This document shows, one piece after another, positions 43,434-51,888 of a stretch of DNA of 64,000 nt. The stretch is from an uncultured bacterium. GTDB lineage: Bacteria > Cyanobacteriota > Vampirovibrionia > Gastranaerophilales > Gastranaerophilaceae. The stretch covers positions 62,001 through 126,000 of the forward strand of contig CASDWY010000005.1 of assembly GCA_949284985.1 (NCBI GenBank), written 5' to 3'. The stretch's first letter is position 1. The number at the start of each line of letters is the position of its first letter. The translations under genes and the position numbers were made by a program. Below the pieces are notes generated by a model. That model saw only the letters and a program-made list of their open reading frames with translations. It did no database searches and was not told the origin of the DNA.

Positions 43434-43470
43434 TTTTCCTCCTATACATATCCGTCTTTTATTATTGGAG

Positions 43471-44283
43471 TTACATATTTTGAATAGTTTTGCTATCACC
43501 TTCAATAGATTCTTTAAGCATTTTCTTTAGAACATCACCTTGTGCATCAAGCATTTTAACAACAGTTTCAATATTTCTAACCTTGTTGCTTAAAATTGTA
43601 TCAGCATTTGATGTAATGTTTCCAGTGACTCTTTGGTATGCTGCTAAAGCAGAGGAAGAAGTTCCTTGCATTAGGTTACCTATTACAGTAGCAGGAAGCC
43701 CGAATGCATCCAGATAAGGCGCAGCAGCTTGTAAAATTCCGCCCCAGCCTGATATAACACCAGCTGCAGGGAGTATCCAGTTGTTTCCAAATCCAAAACC
43801 GGTACCTGCGCCAACTCCATAGGCTGCAGCATTTAACCCTGCCATTCCGGCAATATCACTAGCGAGGCTCATGCTTGCTGCAGCACCTGTTGCTACACCA
43901 GAGGAAGAGCCAAACCCCCATTGGATTGGAGCAGCTCCGCTTGGAAAACCTGGATAATTACCAAGGTTGCTTGTCCCAAAGGCAGAATTCGAACCATCCC
44001 ATATTACGTTTCCACCGCTTGATGGTGTCCAGTATGATGTTCCAGGAATATTCATTGTTGTATTGCCGCCCATAACAGTCATAAATGAGCTTGGTGCAAT
44101 TAATCTTGCTATTTCCCATAAAAAATTTCCTGCAGTTCCAAAACCGCTTCCATCCATTGCAGAACCACTTACTGTTAAGTCACGTAAACGATCATATGTT
44201 TCAAATAAGTGTGCTTTTGCATCACTTGATGCTTTTGAAAATTTGTTTGCTATTACTAAGTATGAATCATTTTTGTAAGACAT
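43471..44283 (-). CDS. Gly/Ala/Ser-rich protein with helical ends, possible exported or translocator-like protein
   Basis: A 270-residue protein with no recognised family. A charged helical N-terminus (about 1-40) leads to a long Gly/Ser/Asn/Pro-rich centre (about 40-135). A hydrophobic Ala/Gly-rich zone (about 130-185) follows, then a predicted amphipathic C-terminal helix (NKVRNIETVVKMLDAQGDVL). Helical ends around a hydrophobic, small-residue centre are reminiscent of type III translocators, but this is only an analogy. There is no signal peptide. GAGGG precedes the ATG. It follows the 44324 gene by 40 bases with no terminator between. Confidence 0.75.
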   Translation of the reverse strand: MSYKNDSYLVIANKFSKASSDAKAHLFETYDRLRDLTVSGSAMDGSGFGTAGNFLWEIARLIAPSSFMTVMGGNTTMNIPGTSYWTPSSGGNVIWDGSNSAFGTSNLGNYPGFPSGAAPIQWGFGSSSGVATGAAASMSLASDIAGMAGLNAAAYGVGAGTGFGFGNNWILPAAGVISGWGGILQAAAPYLDAFGLPATVIGNLMQGTSSSALAAYQRVTGNITSNADTILSNKVRNIETVVKMLDAQGDVLKKMLKESIEGDSKTIQNM

Positions 44284-44323
44284 TTTAACCCTCGTGTTAT
44301 CCTATTAGTTATTTTTAATGTTT

Positions 44324-45286
44324 TTATGCAAAAGTCTTGAATGTATTTTCAACGTTTTTATCAATAACTTTTTTGACTGCATCCATTTCTGTTTGGAGTG
44401 CTTCTTGTTCTGTATCAAGTTGTTTTAATCTAAGTTCAAGAGTTCTGTCTTGAGCTTGGATTACTTCTGTTTTTGCGTTGATATCAGCAATTGTTTTGTC
44501 GTATACCATTTTTTCATAGTTGTAGTCTTGCATTGCTTTATCATATCCGGCATCGTCTGAAACTTCTTCAAGTCCGAGTGAATATTGGCTTCCATCAGGA
44601 AGTGTTATGTAGCTGAATTTTCCTGTTGAATCAGCAATAAGATTTACGTTGTTGTAGGTTGTATCTTGAACTTGTTTAGAGTTATCTTGCCTATAGGCAT
44701 TCATTATGCCGCTGTAGCCGGTTTCTGTTGCGTGGTTGAGTACTTCGGCTTCAGTCATGTAATAGTTTGCACCGTCTCTGTTGTATGAATAATATTTTGT
44801 ATCTGCAGGTAAGCCTTTTTCTTCGGATAAGGTTGTATTTACTGTTGGACCAACCATTGCATATTCTGTTGAACTAGCTCCAAAACGCATAAAATAGCTT
44901 GTTTGACCGGATTGTGAATCTGTTTTGGAATATAGTGTTTGAATAATTTGTGTTTGTGGATTTTCGTTTAAAACTATATCAGTGTATTTTACTACGTCGT
45001 AAGCTGTTCTTACAGTTACATCATATGCCCCTGCTTGAGTTGAACTTGCTGTGTAGTTGATTATTTCGTACTCTTGACCGTTTTGTTCATATGAGTATCT
45101 CATGTTATAGTAATCTGTTGCAGATGGAGGAACAGGAACTTGTAAAGTTAACATTTGATTGAATAAGCCTGCACTTTGATTTGATAGGGCAGTACGTTGT
45201 TGGTTAACTTGTTGTCCTTCATACTCTGTATTGGTTTTTCTTGCTGTTAAGCCTAGAAATCTGGCTTGTGATGCTGCCATTCCCAT
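44324..45286 (-). CDS. Sigma-28-type controlled protein with conserved helical ends (copy A)
   Basis: A 320-residue protein whose first 52 residues (MGMAASQARFLGLTARK, QQVNQQRTALSNQSAGLF) and last 75 (GYDKAMQDYNYEKMVYDKTI, ending VIDKNVENTFKTFA) are nearly the same as in the 45518 protein, while the middle differs. The ends are predicted helices and coiled coils; the middle looks beta-rich. This resembles the layout of flagellin and other axial proteins, although no flagellin signature is visible. GGAG lies ten bases before the ATG. A sigma-28-like promoter lies upstream. It is the first gene of a probable five-gene operon. Confidence 0.85.
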   Translation of the reverse strand: MGMAASQARFLGLTARKTNTEYEGQQVNQQRTALSNQSAGLFNQMLTLQVPVPPSATDYYNMRYSYEQNGQEYEIINYTASSTQAGAYDVTVRTAYDVVKYTDIVLNENPQTQIIQTLYSKTDSQSGQTSYFMRFGASSTEYAMVGPTVNTTLSEEKGLPADTKYYSYNRDGANYYMTEAEVLNHATETGYSGIMNAYRQDNSKQVQDTTYNNVNLIADSTGKFSYITLPDGSQYSLGLEEVSDDAGYDKAMQDYNYEKMVYDKTIADINAKTEVIQAQDRTLELRLKQLDTEQEALQTEMDAVKKVIDKNVENTFKTFA

Positions 45287-45326
45287 TTTATTTTATCTCC
45301 ATGTTTTTCCACTTTTTACATATTGT

Positions 45327-45354
45327 TAATCGGCATAAACATCTAAAAACTTTA
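45327..45354 (-). promoter_or_regulatory. Sigma-28-like promoter for the 44324-42566 operon
   Basis: On the minus strand TAAAGTTT (45347-45354), 12 bases, GCCGATTA (45327-45334), against the flagellar class III consensus TAAAGTTT-N11-GCCGATAA. Counted from TAAA the spacing is 16, inside the 14-16 range known for sigma-D. The predicted start near 45320 leaves a 34-base leader with GGAG. Confidence 0.75.
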
Positions 45355-45422
45355 GAGGATGAAGTAATACCTTTACTTTTCTTTACATTAGTATAAATTA
45401 TTCTATAACACTTTTCTAACAT

Positions 45423-45470
45423 AAAAAGCACCCATTAAACCTTTATATTTTGTGTTTAAGGATGCTTTTT
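45423..45470 (-). terminator. Terminator after the copy B gene
   Basis: On the minus strand the arms AAAAAGCATCCTTAAAC and GTTTAATGGGTGCTTTTT pair with two small mismatches around a loop of about 13 bases; the distal arm ends in five T's. It lies 48 bases after the 45518 gene, so copy A depends on its own promoter. Confidence 0.75.
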
Positions 45471-45517
45471 TAAAAGTCAACATATATTGTTTATTTAGTT
45501 TGCATTTTATTAAAATT

Positions 45518-46561
45518 TTAAGCAAATGTTTTGAATGTATTTTCAACGTTTTTATCGATAACTTTTTTAACAGAATCCATTTCTGTTTGGATGGCTTCTT
45601 GCTCTGTATCAAGTTGTTTTAAGTGTAATTCAAGGTTTTTATCTTGTTGTTGAATAATTTCTGTACGAGTATTTATATCGTCTATAGTTCTATCGTAGAG
45701 CATTTTTTTGTAGTTGTAGTCTTGCATTGCTTTATCATAACCTTCATCGTCATGGATTTCTTCAATAACAAGTTCTGTTTCTTTCATGCTTGAAGGATCA
45801 TTTGTTGGTGAATACTTCATGCCTGTAAATCTGCCTGTATCATCTGTTTCCATTGTTACTCCAATGTAGGTTATATATTCAACTGTTTTTTCACCTTTGT
45901 AGTAGGATTCTTCTGTATCTTCTTGATTTTCTTTAGTAATATGTGCAGTCTTTGTACCAGTTTGTTCAGTTACATTGAATTTGTCACTTTGTTCACCAAA
46001 CATGTTATTTAATAATTCTTCTGATACAAAATATGTTCTTCCACCGCGTTGATAGCTGTAGCTTGGAATATAGGTGTCTTTTCCGTCTTCTTTTTTAACG
46101 CCGTTAACATCTTTATCAGATTTAGTTAATTCATATGTAATCATGCGTCCATCGCTATCAGGAATTGCCATAGTATATATTGGGCTTCCTGCAGAATCAA
46201 CTTCATCTGAAAGACTTATAGTTGTTCCAACAGCCATTTCTGGTGTTTTTATACCAACGTCGTTAATTGTCTTTTTAACTTCAACGTTGTAGGCACCCAT
46301 TGAAGGATCAGAACTTGTTCCCCAAGATAAAATTCTGCATTCTTCATTTGATGCTTCACCAGGGAAAGTATATGCCATGCTGTAAAAATCTGTAGCTGAT
46401 GGCGGAGTTGGAACTTGTAATGCCAACATTTGGTTAAACAAACCCGCACTTTCGTTTGCAAGAGATGTGCGCTGTTGGTTAACTTGTTGACCTTGAAATT
46501 CAACGTTGGATTTTCTTGCGGTAAGCCCAAGAAATCTTGCTTGTGATGCTGACATACCCAT
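45518..46561 (-). CDS. Sigma-28-type controlled protein with conserved helical ends (copy B)
   Basis: A 347-residue paralog of the 44324 product. The ends match (MGMSASQARFLGLTARK; C-terminal VIDKNVENTFKTFA) and the middle (about 75-255) is unrelated in sequence, Asp/Thr/Ser/Gly-rich and probably beta-structured. Over the last 35 codons the two genes differ at about 10 of 105 bases, so the ends are either recently duplicated or kept alike by recombination. GGAG precedes the ATG. No signal peptide or Cys is needed for a Sec route, fitting type III export, but export is not shown. Confidence 0.85.
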   Translation of the reverse strand: MGMSASQARFLGLTARKSNVEFQGQQVNQQRTSLANESAGLFNQMLALQVPTPPSATDFYSMAYTFPGEASNEECRILSWGTSSDPSMGAYNVEVKKTINDVGIKTPEMAVGTTISLSDEVDSAGSPIYTMAIPDSDGRMITYELTKSDKDVNGVKKEDGKDTYIPSYSYQRGGRTYFVSEELLNNMFGEQSDKFNVTEQTGTKTAHITKENQEDTEESYYKGEKTVEYITYIGVTMETDDTGRFTGMKYSPTNDPSSMKETELVIEEIHDDEGYDKAMQDYNYKKMLYDRTIDDINTRTEIIQQQDKNLELHLKQLDTEQEAIQTEMDSVKKVIDKNVENTFKTFA

Positions 46562-46598
46562 AATCCGATACTCCTTATTGTACTTACTTGTGTTATAA

Positions 46599-46625
46599 CT
46601 ATCGGAATTTAAATGTCAAACTTTA
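46599..46625 (-). promoter_or_regulatory. Sigma-28-like promoter for copy B, overlapping a sigma-70-like site
   Basis: On the minus strand TAAAGTTT (46618-46625), exactly 11 bases, TCCGATAG (46599-46606): a full match in the -35 and six of eight in the -10. An overlapping TTGACA (46614-46619), 16 bases, TATAAC (46592-46597) could be read by the housekeeping sigma. CCGATA also recurs inverted beside the ribosome binding site (46565-46570). Confidence 0.75.
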
Positions 46626-46664
46626 GGATTTTAATTTTATTGTAACATTTTTGTTACAAATATA

Positions 46665-49600
46665 TTAATCAATTGATAAGATATCTTTAATATCATCCAT
46701 TGTTAAAGACTTACTAATGTTTCTATCTACTGATATTACGCTATCAACCAAGTCACGTTTTCTGGATTTTAATTTTTGGATTTTTTCTTCTACAGAGTTT
46801 TTTGTGATTAATCTGTAAACAAAGACTTTTTTGGTTTGTCCAATACGATAAGCTCTGTCTGTAGCTTGGTCTTCAACAGCAGGGTTCCACCAAGGATCAT
46901 AATGTATTACGTAGTCTGCACCGGTAAGGTTTAGACCTGTTCCACCTGCTTTTAAGCTGATTAAGAAAATTGGGATTGTAGGGTTATTATTAAAGTTGTC
47001 TACAGCTTTTTGGCGATTTTTTGTTTTTCCGGTTAGGTATTCGTGTTTTATATTTTCTTTTTCAAGCCATTCTTTTATTATATCAAGCATATCAACAAAT
47101 TGACTGAATAGTAAAACCCTATGACCTTCACTTATAATTTCTTTTAACATTTCTTTAAGTTGTTCAAATTTACCGGATTCTTTTATTCCTTTAATATTTT
47201 CTTTATCGTAGAGTTTCGGGTGACAGCATATTTGACGCAATCTAAGTAGTGCTGAAAAAATCGACATCTTTGATTTTTCAAACCCAACTTCTTCAATTGA
47301 CTTAAATATTTCTTCTTTTGTAGAATCCAAGACATCTAAGTAAAAATCTTTTTGTTCAGGCGTCATTTCGCAGAATGCAACGTTTTCTATTTTGTCCGGA
47401 AGGTCTTTTGCAACGTCTCGTTTCATTCGACGTAAAATGAATGGATAAATTTGTTGTTTTAGGCGTTTTTCTGTTGTTTTGTCTTCTCTTTCCATAATAG
47501 GAGTTACGTATCTATAGTTAAATTCACTCTTATCAAATAAAAATCCCGGCATTAGAAAATCAAATACTGACCAAAGTTCTTCAAGTTTATTTTCTATTGG
47601 TGTACCGGAAAGAGCAAGCTTGTGTCTGCATTTTAGCTGTTTTACACTTTGTGCTGTTTGAGAATCTGCATTTTTTATATTTTGTGATTCATCAAGAATA
47701 ATATATCGAAAATCTTTTCTCTTAAGTTTTTCTATATCTCGCCTAATTAGAGCATAACTTGTTATTACAATATCGTGGTTTTTAATTTCTTTAAATAATT
47801 CTTTTCTTTCTGTTCCTGTTAGTATTAAGCAAGATAAATCTGGTGCAAATTTTTCTATTTCATTTTCCCAGTTGAAAACAACAGACGTTGGACAAATAAC
47901 AAGAGATGGCTGCTTGCCATTTTTTTCTTTTGCTTTTTTTAGCAAGACAAGAGCTTGCAATGTTTTACCTAATCCCATATCGTCTGCCAGAATGCCATTT
48001 AGTCCATATTGATACAAGAACCAAAGCCAGCCAAAACCTTTTTGTTGGTATTCTCTGAGCTCAGCATTTATGCCTTTTGGAATAGCAGGTGTATCTGTGA
48101 TTGAGAATGTTGAAATTTGCTTCCAGAATTTTGAAAATTTCCTTGACATTTTTAATATAAGCCCAAGGTTTTCCATCTCTGAAATTACACCTGCTCGGAA
48201 TGTTTTCACTATGTATTTATTGTCATCATTTTTGTACACATCAAAGGTGTTGAATGCTCTAAGCAAGGAGTATACATCTTGTGAAGGTACTTCAACGAAA
48301 CCGGCATTTTTTACACGATAGTATTTATCTCCCTCAATTACTATGTCATAAACTTCGCTAAAGGGAATTTCTTCATCGTTTAGTAATCCAAAAAGTTCTA
48401 CTTCAAAACTGTCTATTGTATCCGGAGAAAAGTCAATTCTTGCACATAAATGGAATTTGTTTTTTGCAAGTTTAAAAAATGTCATATCATCTTTTTCTTC
48501 AAATTTCCACCCGTCTCCGGCTTGTTGCATATAATAGTTATAAAAATCAACAGCGTTTTCTTTTTCAAGTGCAAGGTTGTTAGTTTGCATTGGTGCAAAT
48601 TTACATGCCAAAAGCATTTGATATGCCATTTGTTCGTGCCTTGTGTTTCTTTTAACCCAGTAAAGCAGGTCTTCTTTCGGTTTTTTGACGGTAACATATG
48701 GAGTTTTTTCAGTATTTTTTGAGTATGGAACTCTTGTTCCATCATATTCAAACTCTAGTGATGCTTTGAGCGAGCCATCATAGTCTAGCCCCATTGTTAC
48801 AATGTTTAATGGAGGTCTTTGTTCTAATGTAAGTTTATCTATAATTTCAGAAACTTCTGTGGGCATAAGTTTTCTGAGTTTTGGGAGTTCTTCGTATAAG
48901 AACTTTGCCCCATCAGCATCTTTAACGTCAGTAAAGGTAGATTTGGTAAGATTTTGTGGAATGGCAGCTACCTCTATATTGGTTGGAAATATTAAATTTT
49001 TATATCTTCCCCATTTCAGTTGGCGAGAGAAGTATCTTACTTCATCAAAAGGTATAATATCCTTTCCGTCGCTTCTGTGCCAGTGTAAAGACAAAAGAAC
49101 ATTACCAACCATTGAAAAATTCACTGATAAAACCAAATTCCAAGGTTCATCTATAAATTTTAATCTGTTTTTTGTTTTGCCGTCAATTACTTCATCTGCT
49201 TTTGCTAAAATTTGGAAAAAATCATCAAATTTTGTTATAGGCACATCGTACCAACCGGCTTTTTTATCCAATCTGGATTTTTTAAGTAATAATTGAAAAA
49301 TAGCTATTTCAACTTTTTGAGAGTTGTTGAGTGGTATTTCAGGATTTTCTTTTTGTTCTTGAATAATTTTTCTTAATACTGCTTCTATGTCTCTAATAAC
49401 TTTGCCAGTATTTCTATCCATAACCAGAAGTGAGAAAAAATTTTGACGGCGTTTGGGGTTAAAGTGAAAAATGTAGTCTCCATCAGGTTCTTCTGTTAAA
49501 TTAGTATCTATATCAGACAGATCTGGACTTATTCCATGTGTTTTTTCTAAATATTGGTCGTAAATGCCTTCTTCGATAACTTTTAAGGCAACAGCGATTG

Positions 49601-49841
49601 AATGCTTGCACCATTCTTCTTTTAAAGGACAGCTGCATTGAGCTTTAACGCCGGACTTTGTAAAACTTAGGCTTACATCATAGGAATCTTTATAATTTCC
49701 TTTAACTTTTGCTTCTACCCCGGCAAGTTTTTGTTGCAGGTGAGATACAATCCCAGTCTTGGAGGCTTCGTAGCCTCGTCTCCAGCTTCCGGGCGTTGCT
49801 TTCTCTTTTATATATTTGTAATTAAAGCTACATACACTCAT
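46665..49841 (-). CDS. SNF2-family helicase with SWIM zinc finger
   Basis: A 1058-residue SF2 translocase. The N-terminal SWIM finger (AQCSCPLKEEWCKHSIAVAL, about 70-90) is a zinc site for DNA or protein binding. A long unassigned region precedes motif I (DDMGLGKT, about 619), motif II (DESQ, about 717), LSGTPIENKLEELWSVFDF, and the second lobe with SLKAGGTGLNLTGADYV and DQATDRAYRIGQ. It is related to, but distinct from, the SNF2 protein at 20094. No clear ribosome binding site precedes the ATG, and a palindrome CGGTTTAACCG lies just upstream. Confidence 0.95.
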   Translation of the reverse strand: MSVCSFNYKYIKEKATPGSWRRGYEASKTGIVSHLQQKLAGVEAKVKGNYKDSYDVSLSFTKSGVKAQCSCPLKEEWCKHSIAVALKVIEEGIYDQYLEKTHGISPDLSDIDTNLTEEPDGDYIFHFNPKRRQNFFSLLVMDRNTGKVIRDIEAVLRKIIQEQKENPEIPLNNSQKVEIAIFQLLLKKSRLDKKAGWYDVPITKFDDFFQILAKADEVIDGKTKNRLKFIDEPWNLVLSVNFSMVGNVLLSLHWHRSDGKDIIPFDEVRYFSRQLKWGRYKNLIFPTNIEVAAIPQNLTKSTFTDVKDADGAKFLYEELPKLRKLMPTEVSEIIDKLTLEQRPPLNIVTMGLDYDGSLKASLEFEYDGTRVPYSKNTEKTPYVTVKKPKEDLLYWVKRNTRHEQMAYQMLLACKFAPMQTNNLALEKENAVDFYNYYMQQAGDGWKFEEKDDMTFFKLAKNKFHLCARIDFSPDTIDSFEVELFGLLNDEEIPFSEVYDIVIEGDKYYRVKNAGFVEVPSQDVYSLLRAFNTFDVYKNDDNKYIVKTFRAGVISEMENLGLILKMSRKFSKFWKQISTFSITDTPAIPKGINAELREYQQKGFGWLWFLYQYGLNGILADDMGLGKTLQALVLLKKAKEKNGKQPSLVICPTSVVFNWENEIEKFAPDLSCLILTGTERKELFKEIKNHDIVITSYALIRRDIEKLKRKDFRYIILDESQNIKNADSQTAQSVKQLKCRHKLALSGTPIENKLEELWSVFDFLMPGFLFDKSEFNYRYVTPIMEREDKTTEKRLKQQIYPFILRRMKRDVAKDLPDKIENVAFCEMTPEQKDFYLDVLDSTKEEIFKSIEEVGFEKSKMSIFSALLRLRQICCHPKLYDKENIKGIKESGKFEQLKEMLKEIISEGHRVLLFSQFVDMLDIIKEWLEKENIKHEYLTGKTKNRQKAVDNFNNNPTIPIFLISLKAGGTGLNLTGADYVIHYDPWWNPAVEDQATDRAYRIGQTKKVFVYRLITKNSVEEKIQKLKSRKRDLVDSVISVDRNISKSLTMDDIKDILSID

Positions 49842-49981
49842 TTGTTGCGGTTAAACCGATAATCCTCACAAGCAGTTTAATTGAACTAAATATTTTAGGC
49901 ATGCTTTTGTGCAATACTCTTATACTTAACTGCTATAACAATTTAATTATACAGAAAAAAAATCAATTAGCAAGTTTTATT

Positions 49982-50845
49982 TTAGTGTGAGTTTGAGCGT
50001 TTAATTAAAAGTTGTTTGTATACTTGGGAGTTCATTTCTCCTCCGATAAGAAGAACTATTGATGTATAGTACAGCCATACCATTAAAATAGCTACAGCAC
50101 CTATTGTTCCATATACTTTGTTATAGGTATTTAAATTATTTAGGTAAACAGAAAAAAGCCAAGAACCAAGCAACCAAAATACACTGAAAAATAATGTTCC
50201 GGCAAGGATGCTTTTACGTCTGTATTTATTGTGTTTTGTAATACAAGGTAGAAAGTAATAATTGAGAAAAGTCATTACATATAAAGCTACAAATGCGACA
50301 GGCCATCTTGTTACAAGAATCCAGTGTATAATTTCTTGTGGAACATATATATATTGAATAATAAATTCTATTATTACTTTGCCAAAGACAATAAGGTTTG
50401 TGCTGATAAAAAGTAAAAAGGCATTTATGAAGAGCATAACTACTGACAAAATTCTTGTGTAAATAAAGCTCCTTGTTTCTTGTAATCCGTATGCTCGATT
50501 TAGACCTTTCATAATTACTGCAAAAACATTTGAAGACAGTCCCAAAACTATAGAAAAACCTATAATTGCCATTAAACCACCGTGTTCGAATATTATTACT
50601 TCTCCAAGAACTTTTTTAAGAAGGTTTATTGCATCATTTGGTGCAACATTGCTCAAAAAATCTAATATTGGAAAAAGGATATATTTTTTACCTAGCCAAC
50701 CGTAGAGTGACATTAAAAGGAGCATTAGCGGAAAAATTCCTATTACAAACATATATGCCATTTCTGCAGCCATTCCCGGAAAGTCATCTGCAATAATTCT
50801 GTTGATTAGATTTAATATGTAAGCTTTTAGTGTTTCTTTATTCAT
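49982..50845 (-). CDS. YihY/BrkB-family inner-membrane protein
   Basis: A 287-residue protein with about six membrane spans. It has the family's opening DDFPGMAAEMAYMFVIGIFPL and the loop GLNRAYGLQETRSF. The end is YNKVYGTIGAVAILMVWLYYT followed by LLIGGEMNSQVYK. Once annotated as ribonuclease BN, the family is now thought to be transporters or channels of unknown substrate. The start overlaps nrnA by eight bases. Confidence 0.93.
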   Translation of the reverse strand: MNKETLKAYILNLINRIIADDFPGMAAEMAYMFVIGIFPLMLLLMSLYGWLGKKYILFPILDFLSNVAPNDAINLLKKVLGEVIIFEHGGLMAIIGFSIVLGLSSNVFAVIMKGLNRAYGLQETRSFIYTRILSVVMLFINAFLLFISTNLIVFGKVIIEFIIQYIYVPQEIIHWILVTRWPVAFVALYVMTFLNYYFLPCITKHNKYRRKSILAGTLFFSVFWLLGSWLFSVYLNNLNTYNKVYGTIGAVAILMVWLYYTSIVLLIGGEMNSQVYKQLLIKRSNSH

Positions 50846-51809
50846 TTAAACTTTTTTTAACTAGTTCTAATAGTTTTTCTATAGCAATTGTCGGAGGTTT
50901 TTGGATTGTACAGCCGGCTGCATAATGATGTCCGCCCCCTCCAAAACTCTCGGCTATTTTGGCTACATTAATTGTTTTGCTTCTAAGGCTAACTTTTGTT
51001 GTTTGATTTTCTGCTTCTTTGAGCAGCATAGAAACTTCCGTCGAGTTTATTTGGCGTAAAGCTTCTGATATACCTTCTGTGTAATCGCTTTTTGCGTTAA
51101 AATTTTTCATATCTTCTTTTGTTATTATAGTGTATGCTATTTTATCATTTTCTTTAAATATTGCATTTTGAATGGCATAAGCGTTTAATAGTGCCATTGC
51201 TTTGGGTTTTGATTCGTAGCATTTTCTATATATATTTGTAGGGTTTGCACCATTAGCTGTAAGTTCTGATGCAAAATTGAAAACTCTGGCAGAGGTGTTC
51301 TCAAACCTAAATCCGCCTGTATCTGTAAGAATTGCAACATACAAAAGCTCTGCTATCTCTTTGTTAATTTTCCAGTTTAATTTTTTAACTATATCAAAAA
51401 GGACTTCCCCTGTCGAAGATGCATTTCCATCTATAATATTTATGTTTCCATATCCGTTGTTTGTGATGTGGTGGTCAATATTGACTGTATTTTTTGCGTT
51501 AAAGTAGACATCTTGCATATCTACCATTCTGTCTTTTGCCGCGATATCAACAGCAATAGCCAGATCATAGCAAACTTCTTTATCAAGATTTATGCTGCTT
51601 GTACATTGGTCAATTGAGTTTAAAAAAGCGTAGGTATCTGGCGTTTTTCCAATAATAACTGTTGTTGGCTTTTTGTTATAATTCAGCTCAATAATTTTTG
51701 CTAAACCTATCATGGAACCTAGTGTATCGCCGTCTGGGTTAACATGTGAAAAAATAACGATATTTTCTGATGAGTTTATTGCTTTTTCAAAAAGGTTTAT
51801 ATTATCCAT
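50838..51809 (-). CDS. nrnA: DHH-family phosphoesterase (NrnA-like)
   Basis: A 323-residue DHH/DHHA1 enzyme, of the group that degrades short oligoribonucleotides and 3'-phosphoadenosine 5'-phosphate. The metal motifs are FSHVNPDGDTLGS, AVDIAAKDRM, VNIDHHITN (the DHH) and LTDTGGF. The DHHA1 domain has the substrate loop FGGGGHHYAAGC near the end. I start it at ATG 51809; an in-frame TTG at 51821 is possible. A GGA about eight bases upstream is the only ribosome binding site. Confidence 0.93.
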   Translation of the reverse strand: MDNINLFEKAINSSENIVIFSHVNPDGDTLGSMIGLAKIIELNYNKKPTTVIIGKTPDTYAFLNSIDQCTSSINLDKEVCYDLAIAVDIAAKDRMVDMQDVYFNAKNTVNIDHHITNNGYGNINIIDGNASSTGEVLFDIVKKLNWKINKEIAELLYVAILTDTGGFRFENTSARVFNFASELTANGANPTNIYRKCYESKPKAMALLNAYAIQNAIFKENDKIAYTIITKEDMKNFNAKSDYTEGISEALRQINSTEVSMLLKEAENQTTKVSLRSKTINVAKIAESFGGGGHHYAAGCTIQKPPTIAIEKLLELVKKSLNE

Positions 51810-51836
51810 TTTATATTCCAAATAAATTTTGATTTT

Positions 51837-51857
51837 ATTATAACAGTATGTTACTGT
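51837..51857. promoter_or_regulatory. Divergent promoter region with palindrome ACAGTA-TGT-TACTGT
   Basis: The minus-strand TATAAT of nrnA (51837-51842) abuts a perfect 6+6 palindrome (51843-51857), followed by a plus-strand TATTAA (51877-51882) six bases before the antiporter ATG. A regulator bound here could affect both genes. Confidence 0.5.
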
Positions 51858-51888
51858 AAAATCAGTTTATCACAAATATTAAAGAACA

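Noticed and set aside
44324-46561. Calling copies A and B flagellins
   Set aside because: The conserved flagellin N-terminal signature is not present; only layout and promoters resemble flagellin genes.
48802-49296. Antisense ORF of 164 codons inside the SWIM helicase gene
   Set aside because: No family resemblance, and the other strand encodes a continuous helicase.
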